A stretch of 64,000 nt of DNA, taken from NCBI GenBank assembly GCA_020881915.1, contig JAJFPB010000013.1:124001-188000 (forward strand), read 5' to 3'. A program made the translations under genes and the position numbers. The notes beneath the pieces are model-generated. The model was not told where the DNA came from. It was given only the letters and a program-made list of their open reading frames with translations, and ran no database searches. Shown here one piece after another: positions 56,804 to 64,000 of this stretch; within the stretch, counting starts at the first letter, position 1; the number at the start of each line of letters is the position of its first letter. Source of the stretch: Paramyrothecium sp. XJ0827 (lineage: Eukaryota > Ascomycota > Sordariomycetes > Hypocreales > Stachybotryaceae).

Positions 56804-58028
56804 TCCGTCCGTCGTTCGTAGCATGGCGGTTTGGCTTGGTAATTGCGACAAAGGATTGCTATAAACATTAGAGCTCTGCAACAGTGTCAATCATTTACTG
56901 GTACAGTACTGACCTGGCAATGTGTGCCTGGAGAACAAGAACTGTGGCGTTCTAAATGATGGCCTTCGAGGAGCCATGATGGTTCTTTACCCGGTCAAGA
57001 CTTGGAGTAGCTGCGACCTTCGCCAGTTCGCGGAAGTAGTAGTAGCAAAGCGCAAAACACATACAAGGTGAGTTCCGACGACCACTGCGGCCAGGAAACT
57101 CCCCTTTAACTTGGGCCGGAGATCCAGTGCACATGGTTGTCGGGCCCTGGCGGGAGTGTCCCTGGCTGATCGACTGCTGCAGGGACCCTTTTGACCATAT
57201 CACCGTACAGCAAAGCCAAGCATGTCTGTAGGTGCTGTATGGGCGTCGAATAGCGCGAAACAAAATCGCTTGGGGTGTTGGAGTAGAAAGGTAGTATCCG
57301 AACTGACGCGCTTGGGAGACGTTGTGGACGCAGCCTTCCGTGCGCAGCCTTTCTGATTGGCCGCATTTCCATGGCTTCACAGCCCTCAGTGCCGCACCGT
57401 AAAAGTACAAAATAAGAGCTTTCCGATTACTGTACTGTGAATGGATTAGGTTGGGCTTGGTAAACTACTGGAATTTTTCCCGCAAGCATTCTTTTTCTGC
57501 TGTCAAGTGATATGGGGAGATTCCTGCTCTCGAGGTTTCAGTGTCATAGTATCATCGTTTCACGCAGGTTAAGGGTACGAGCTGGCGGTACGGCCGAGTG
57601 TGCCTTGAATGGCTGGGCGTTGGGGAAAAGGGACGAAGCGCCGTCTGCGACTCCGACCCTTTACTACCTCAAGTTATTTGCTCCGAAGCGAGCAGCCCCA
57701 TTGCAACAAGTAAATCCTTCATGATGCTATCAACCCTATCTGTGTAAGGACACCCGAAGAGTGGTCCAGCTACTTCATTGATGAGCATACATGATAATTG
57801 GGGGCGATGTTCTTCTCGCGGGAAAGAGATTCCGTCTCGACATCGAAGAAAGCGAAGCCAATCAAGACACTGCGACCATGAGCTACAACAAGCAAAAGTA
57901 GCAGGTCAAGGCACAATCGGCACTAACATCCCATCATGTCGAAAGACAATGCCATCAGCTTCCGCCATCCATCTAAGCACCAGCTGCTGCTCCTATCCGT
58001 CCCTATCCATGTTGGGGCTCACTGGGGC
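56804..58028. other. No gene recognised
   Basis: Intergenic downstream of member D. A short GGGGCTCACT direct repeat lies at 58013-58032. Confidence 0.4.
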
Positions 58029-59196
58029 TCACTGGTCCACACGACGTCGTTTAGCAGGCGTGTCAAGCCGTGCCGAGCGTCGAAGCGGAGTGTCTTGAGA
58101 ATGAAGTCGAGAGCGTCGGCGTGAAGCCGAGGATGGAGTGATGGGGTCACTCGTGGTGACCTGATTGCTTGTAAGTCAGCAGTTGGATATCACCTCACGC
58201 TCGTAGACTCACCAGAGGGTCGACCATGTCTGAACCACGCGATGGTGTGCTGATCTCTGAGTACGAGTCGCTTGGAGAAGTCGAGGTCGTGTGGGGCAGC
58301 GGAGGGAGGGACTGGGAGCCTTCCTCATCCTCATCTACGACATTGCCCAGAGCAATGTCAGCAGCCGAAGGGGCCTGGTTCGTAGTGTCGGTGACATCCG
58401 AACCATGCGATGTTGTGCTGTCGTCCGAAGATGAGTCGCTTGAGGAAGTCGAGGTCGTGTGGGGAAACAGAGGAAGGGCCTGCGAGCCTTCCTCATCCTC
58501 ATCTGCCACATTGCTCTCGGCAACGTTCGAAGCCAAAGGGGCCGCGTGCGAGGATTCGAGTTGCTGGATCACATCCAAGTCGGATCCTTGCGTCTCGGCT
58601 GCCTCCCCTTTGATAGCCGGCTCACGCTTCACCCTGCAAACCTCAACACGCACGATCTCGACCTCTCCACCGGAATCGGAGTCGTCGGAGAGCTCGATGG
58701 GCTGTTGACTGCTGTTCCCGGCCTAAAAAATAAATAAAAAATAAAAAAGTTAGAGCTCAAGTGACCAGGAAGAGAAGATAAGGGTGGGTACCGTAGTCGA
58801 GAGACGAAGCGGCATCCGCCCAACAGCCATCTCGCACTCCACGTCGGAGAACCGCTTTCTCTTGCCCATGTAACGACGGACAAGTCGATAAAGCTCGGGT
58901 GTCCAGGGCCCAATCTCCGGGATCAACGGATTAGGTCCTTGCCCTTTCTCCCACTTGACAAGTCCCTCCAACGCCGCCTCCATGCATCGCGCGAGAGGCG
59001 GGGATGTGTTCGGGTCAGCCTTCCAAGCCTTTCGAACATCGTCTTGGTCCCTCTGCACCAACTCCAACGAGCAGGCCCAGACCACAGGCTTTACAATCGG
59101 GTAACGCGAGTCGCCGTCCTGCAAATGCTATTCGCGGATCTGGCTTAGCGATAGCCCATTGTACGAGGCTTGGAAGGAGGCATGTCCGGGAGGCAT
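58029..59196 (-). pseudogene. Member D of the four-paralogue family, one in-frame TAG
   Basis: Exons 59196-58792 (135 codons), 58722-58213 (170 codons) and 58160-58029 (44 codons with TGA); introns 69 and 52 bp, all phase 0. Exon 1 begins MPPGHASFQASYNGLSLSQI, has TAG at codon 23 (59130-59128), then RKAWKADPN and the core LVKWEKGQGPNPLIPEIGPW, TPELYRLVRRYMGKRKRFSD and VECEMAVGRM. Exon 2 starts AGNSSQQPIELSDDSDSGGE, a SUMO-interaction-like motif, and contains two ~45-residue internal repeats around DEDEEGSQ and PHTTSTS. Exon 3 reads TSDPITPSSASRRRSR and ends with the basic RRSARLDTPAKRRRVDQ. It is the longest member; no frameshift. Confidence 0.7.
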
Positions 59197-59604
59197 CTTA
59201 TTGACGGCGGGAAGTGAAGAACTGTCAGGTCGTAAGCTTTGGGGTCTGGGTGAGCTTTGAAGAGCGAGGGACTACTCACCTGCACAGGGTGTTGACCTTC
59301 GGGCTGCGTCGTCGCCGCAGAGGAAGAATGGTGAGCGATGTCAGAAATGCGTCGTGAAGCCTGCGCCAGGTAGCTTGGAGGACGAGGCCGCTATCGCGAA
59401 AGCCGTGAAGATGGAGGTGCTATATGCGTATCGATCACGGGCAAGCAAAGGGTGAAGTCAGGTGATGAACGAGAGAGGTGGGGGAGAAGAAAAAAAAAGG
59501 AGAGGGTGAGAAGAAGTGAACAGGTGAAGAAAAGGTGAGTAGGGGGAGTGAGTTCAACTGAGTAAGGGTTGATTCACAGGTGAGGCAAGTGAACAGAGGC
59601 AGCG

Positions 59605-59637
59605 GGTGCCAATGCAGCTGCCAGCTGCATTGGCACC
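59605..59637. repeat. Perfect 33-bp palindrome (16-bp arms, 1-base centre)
   Basis: The left arm GGTGCCAATGCAGCTG (59605-59620) is matched exactly by CAGCTGCATTGGCACC (59622-59637) around a single C. It can extrude as a near-perfect hairpin. Nothing flanking it identifies an element. Confidence 0.9.
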
Positions 59638-60744
59638 ATCTTGGTGCATCCGAAATCTCCTTCTTGTTCCATGTTTCTCACATTTAAATGAGCACAAGAG
59701 ATCTGCAGAAGGCACGTAAAGAAAGGCGTGGACCTGAGGAAATCTCTGGCTGATGGCCGACGTCTAGGAAGACCGTGCGGTATCCGAGCAAATGGACGAG
59801 TTCGCTTACCCATCTATGCCTCCCATTGTAGTGGAATGCTAAACTGACTTCATACGAATCATGGCCGACGACACTGCTAATGCCGATGAGATGGTGATGC
59901 TAGACGCCGTCCAGTCCGCTAAACTAGACCAGGCCCTAGAGAAGCTATGTACCACAGGCTCCATTGCGCAGCTACAGCGTTCGTCTGGCTAAGATGACCA
60001 ACTTGCGGACATTGTCGGAGCCCACCACGTCGCTACCGGCCGTTGTCGATGGTGTCTAACGACTTTATGCAGAGGAGCAAAAGTGTCGCTTATACCTGGA
60101 GAGCACAAGAGATGTTAGCGCCTGTCGGCGGATATCACACTCCACTCAGACGGGAGCTGGATACCTACCGAAGGGGAGAAGTTGAGGGCACCAACTACCT
60201 TAGGTCGTGGACACGACTACAGGAGGCCGCGACTGAGATGGGACGGGTCTGATGAACAAGGTTCAGGAGAGGCGGGACGTTATAGATGTATGTCCCGCCC
60301 TAGTACGACTCGCTGGACTAGGCTCAGCCGATTCTCGTCCTCGACGGACCAACATAAACACGACGCGATAAGGACCACTTTCTTAGAACGAGCCGTGAAA
60401 GCGACAACTTTTGATGGGTACTGGCCCCACACGAGGGGCGCCTAAGTGGCTGGAGAGGCTGGACAGGGGGAAGAGGCTGGAGAGGCTGGAGAAGGAAGAG
60501 GGGTAGAAGTTAGTACCTTGCCATAAGGTACAGTATGAAAGGTACGGTACGACAGGGTATTTACTGTCACAGATGTAATGACAGGAGACCGGTCCCTACG
60601 GGCCCGCCATCGCCTTTCCGGAACGAAGAACGTCCTGAGGTGCTATATACGGGCCTGTAACTGTGTTGTCTAGTGTATTGGGCCAAGGGGGACTTGGGAG
60701 AGGCTAGTCCCTTAGCTGCCTGCAGATATATAAGACCCCTATAG

Positions 60745-60765
60745 TTCCTTTCCTTAGGAAAGGAA
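60745..60765. repeat. Perfect 21-bp palindrome just beyond the Helitron helicase stop
   Basis: TTCCTTTCCT and AGGAAAGGAA flank one T, 35 bases downstream of the helicase stop in the sense of that gene. It could be a terminator or hairpin of the element. The bases following it in the gene's sense (CTATAGG) do not match the canonical Helitron end CTRRT. Confidence 0.8.
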
Positions 60766-60799
60766 GACAAGCATCGAACTTTCGGATAGTATCTCCGTC

Positions 60800-63700
60800 T
60801 TATATATCAAGCATCCGTCTCGTTTCTGCAGCTATATGCTCGAGCCTCTGCATAGCAGCAACTATGATCGGATCCAGTTTGTTGCCGATAAAGTCCTGCT
60901 GTCGTATAGCGCTGAGAAGCCTGATGCCTTCTAATGTCCTACACCTGGACAGCTGTACATAGAGGCTGGTGAAGTCGCATTTGGAAGCTTGGCCATTGAT
61001 TACACGGTTTCCGCGCAGCTCAAGGAGCACTTCCACAAATGTCTTGCCTTGGGCCTTATAGTCGGTGAGCACAAAAGCCGGGACAACTGGCAATCCCCGG
61101 CGTGTACATCTTGCAGTTAAGAATCTGAACTGGGAGCTGGTAGGCTCGAGGACCTGTGAGATCGGTCGGATGAGTACTGTTCCGGCTGGCAGCGTCGGAA
61201 CTGACAAATGCTCTGTCTCTGTCGATTGTAGCAGGATGCCGAGCGGTGGACCAAAGTGGATGGTGACATCGTCTGTAAGACAATACCCTGGATAGTGCGG
61301 GTCGAGGATGACGTCTGCGGCGGTAAACTCTGCCCCGTTGACGACCTTCAAACCGGTGTAAATATTCTTGTTCACTACTACCGGCATACCCTGGGCGTAA
61401 AATAAGACACCAGGGACCTTGCAGTTAGAATTATCACCTTGTTCGATGGTCTTCGCGATCTCGTCTTGAGACAGCGCTCCACGTCGCCAGGTGTGGGTCG
61501 AGATGAAGATAGAAATGTGCCTCTTGTTGAAGCGTGCCCAGTCTACGACGGCTTCCATGTTAAGACTCCATCGGTTGCGGTTAAGCGGTGTTATGGCTCG
61601 TAAACCGTCACGGAATGTGATTTGAGAGCGGTCCACTAGCTTTGTGTTGAGCAGGTCAAGATCTTGCTGTGTCTGAGCGCCGGCCCGTACTCTTTCTAAA
61701 AGCGCAAGGAGCTGGGGGTCGTCTCGAGCCCGGACCTGCTCTTTGAGGAGCACGACTGTCTTGAACATTAACCACAGGCTGTAGCCGCGGTGGTGGGTAA
61801 TAGTTGAAGGCCCTACGGTAACCAAGGCGGGGTTCCCAATCTTGTTCACGAGGAGGCTTGTCTCTCGCACCGGGGCGAACTGGTAGAAATCTCCCATCAA
61901 GAGGACGACCGGGATACCGCCAAATGGCTTGTCCGGGCAGTCTCGGAGCGACTGGAGGTGGCAGTTAATGTCGTACAGCGTGGCTCCACCGAGCATGCTA
62001 ACCTCGTCGATCACGAGGACCAGCTTTTGTTTCCACGTCCATTTCTTCGCCTCCGAGAACAGTGGAAGCTGTTGATTAGAAGAGCGGCGTGCGTCTAGGC
62101 CACAGGCCGAGTGAACTGTGGTTCCGCCGATATGGGCGGCCGCGCTGCCTGATGTTCCAGTGACCTGGAGAAGGTGCGACTGTCCTCTGGCTGTAAACGC
62201 GTGCCTCAAGGCGTCGATGATTCTGGATTTTCCCGTCCCGCCTGGGCCGCCAGTATATTGAAGATGTTGGCCGACCGAGTCGGGGCCGGCGGTGTATTTG
62301 TCCAGAATCTGCACACAAGCTGCAGAGCTATATTCTGCAGCTCATTGAGCGTGTACTGGGTGGCGGCGAGACGGCCTAGTTCCGTAAATCCTGCAGCAGG
62401 ATCGACATCAACAAGTATCCGAGGGCCACGCATAGCTGGGTCCGGACTTGGAAGCAGAATAGGAATTTCTGCTTCGTAGTGACGAGCAAGCATGTCGTCC
62501 ACGTCGGCGTTACCTGTTGGGTGTTCGGCGCCAAGACTGGTCGCCATCTCATCAAGCATTCGGAGGTGTAGCATTTCCTGGGCCTTTGCCACGGCCTGAA
62601 TATCTTCTCTCAAGAAGGTGGGGTATTGATATAGGGCACTATTCTGGTTGCGGCGGATTTGTTGATAGAAGTCTTCATGGCGTTGAACAAACGGTTGAAC
62701 TTCTTCGACTATGCTGTCCTGGCACAAATCTCTGATCAGGCTCCGCAAGACGGGGAGCCCTTTGTAGCGTCCGAATCTCGAACTGCGTTTCGGAGAGTTT
62801 GGAGCACGGCCGTATAGCTTTGGCGATGTTCAGCCAATGTTGCAGGTTCTTCGCTGTAGTCGCCTTCGTCCATGGGAAACTCTACGTCCACGGTGTCGTC
62901 TCCTTCCGACCGGCTTGCCCAAAGCTGTGCATCTTTGCGTGCGTCCTCGGCCGACTTAGTAAGAAGGGAAATGTTTGAGACGTGGTGTTTGAGACGGGGC
63001 CGGAGGGAAGTCTCATGGCTCGACCAAATATCGGTGATGTCGCCGTCTGCTCTGGATATGAAGTCTTCCCAAGGCACGAATAAGGCCAGATGAAGGACAG
63101 AGTTGCTGCACAAGGTCAGTGAGCTAGCCGGGACCGAACTGGGGACACTGATAATACCGGCCGAAATACACTGGATGCTCGTCCATATGGTCGCTGCTAA
63201 TATATCCCTGAAAGCCTCGGCACGGCGTATTCGTGAGGCCGACGAAGCTTCTGAGTCCAATTGTGATATTCCTCAGATGGCCCCTCGAGAGCTATGTGAG
63301 TGCCATCCTCATCTTGAGTACCACGACGCACCAAGTTGATCATGGACATGTAATCATAGAGGCAAACATCTCTTAGCGTCGGCCCTCTATAGGCATAGGC
63401 ATCCAAGTATAGCAGTGTCCGCCCGCCTTCCCTGAGTTGTACCGTCTCATCAGGCTCCTCTGCATCTGTCTGTACGCCAGCCTGACAACGAAGGTGTGCC
63501 CATCGCCGGAAGATTGCCCAGTAGAGCGCGGTGAGGTTAATGAAGGACCAGTGCGGCACATTGGTAAAGTCCGCGTGATAGCCGAGCAAGTGGTAGCAGA
63601 CCTCCACGGCCGAGAGCTGTCTCTCGGAAAAATCCGGTTTGCCACTCTCATCAGGAATTGGCGGCTCTTGTTCAACACCTCTGGCCGCTGACCGTCATGA

Positions 63701-64000
63701 GTGGCGGTATCCAAAGCCTGATGCCTCGGCACAGCGGCCTCACGGAGCTGCTCGAGCACCTGAGCCGCATGGGCAATGCGCTTCCACATTGGCGTGTCCA
63801 GCTTGGTGGCGTAGTTTGTGATGTAATAGACCATGGCCAAACCTTTTGTCCTCGTCAAGATCATCGAGATATCGTGGTTGTGGCGGAGGCCGACCGCCAT
63901 TGCCTTGTTGTAGCGGTTTACTAGCGGGTGGTTCCGGCGAATCTTTAACAGGCCGTCATCTGTGAACCCAGTTTCTTCAACGGTCTTCCAAGGAGCTTGG
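60800..64000 (-). pseudogene. Helitron Rep/PIF1 helicase, C-terminal two-thirds, frameshifted; 5' part outside the window
   Basis: From 62314 to 60800 the frame is open for 504 codons and holds a full PIF1-type helicase: TGGPGGTGKSRIIDAL (Walker A), VLVIDEVSMLGG (Walker B), LLMGDFYQFAPV, and near the end VLTDYKAQGKTF and SLYVQLSRCRTLEGI. Upstream segments match the Helitron region between Rep and helicase: LRHNHDISMILTRTKGLAMV, YYITNYATKLDTP, VEVCYHLLGYHADFTNVPHW, LYDYMSMINLVRRG and ALFVPWEDFIS. Frame changes occur near 63600, 63235, 62745 and 62310. The last two read as loss of one G from a G run. The start and Rep HUH motif would lie beyond 64000. The family moves by rolling-circle replication. 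The helicase itself looks undamaged. Confidence 0.9.

Larger units (their letters stand above)
59197..60799. other. 3' flank of the Helitron helicase; palindromes and a short open frame
   Basis: Apart from the two palindromes listed separately, 59861-59992 is a 43-codon plus-strand frame (MADDTANADEMVMLDAVQSA...) with protein-like composition. It continues in the same frame after a TAA. A GGCTGGAGA purine repeat lies at 60448-60500 and a GTACCTT/AAGGTAC hairpin at 60513-60531. A Helitron 3' terminus (hairpin followed by CTRRT) could not be fixed. Confidence 0.4.

Noticed and set aside
56661..56864. Open frame encoding an Arg-Ser-Phe-Val repeat protein
   Set aside because: It is only the translation of the (TTCG)19 microsatellite; no coding context on either side.
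10896..64000. Polyketide or peptide synthetase cluster, CRISPR array, rRNA
   Set aside because: No ketosynthase, adenylation or condensation motif, no regularly spaced repeat-spacer array, and no rRNA-like sequence was found.

Overview
The window is accessory DNA from a filamentous ascomycete (Pezizomycotina). The evidence is a HET-domain gene, a fungal rhodopsin-domain membrane protein, an arrestin-like gene, a Zn2Cys6 regulator, and introns of about 46-75 bp with GT...CTRAC...AG signals. Transposons dominate: hAT, Ty1/copia, Helitron, a SINE-like repeat and a telomere-linked-type RecQ helicase element. No rRNA, CRISPR array or bacterial feature was seen. Coding density is low and many genes are truncated, frameshifted or carry an in-frame stop. 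The flavour is subtelomeric or lineage-specific, but no telomere repeat array is present.

Layout. 0-6 kb: remnant of a helicase-element end, a solo LTR that decapitates a HET gene, then a decayed hAT element holding a SINE-like insertion. 6-13 kb: two unrecognised small genes, an inverted pair of related gene fragments and a second SINE-like copy. 13-20.3 kb: a rhodopsin-domain gene cut by a 5.8 kb copia element whose two LTRs are of different subtypes. 20-25.8 kb: Zn2Cys6 and C2H2 zinc-finger remnants, an arrestin-like gene with two frameshifts and another solo LTR. 26-30.6 kb: an apparently intact spliced gene with a PD-(D/E)XK-like pattern, next to a broken RecQ helicase with terminal repeats. 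30.6-37 kb: decayed sequence with an SNF2-type helicase remnant. 37-59 kb: small spliced genes, including four paralogues of a family I cannot name. 59-64 kb: a Helitron on the minus strand running off the right edge.

The most interesting signal is the four-member family at 38.9, 40.9, 49.1 and 58.0 kb. Its members share a core of the form W-E-[RK]-G-x-G-x-[HN]-P-[LF]. At least two carry an acidic SUMO-interaction-like motif at the start of exon 2, and three end in a basic Lys/Arg-rich tail. The first exon is 134, 134 and 135 codons in the three members where it can be delimited, always ending in phase 0. Every member has one in-frame TAG upstream of the core. TAG could come from C-to-T (RIP-like) decay of CAG, or could be a target for the UAG-to-UGG mRNA editing known in Sordariomycetes.

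A second cross-cutting signal concerns frameshifts. In the copia, arrestin, Helitron and family genes, nearly all that I could reconstruct are single-base losses inside short mononucleotide runs. Some apparent pseudogenes may therefore be assembly artefacts. I had no tools: family calls rest on recognised motifs, not on database searches.
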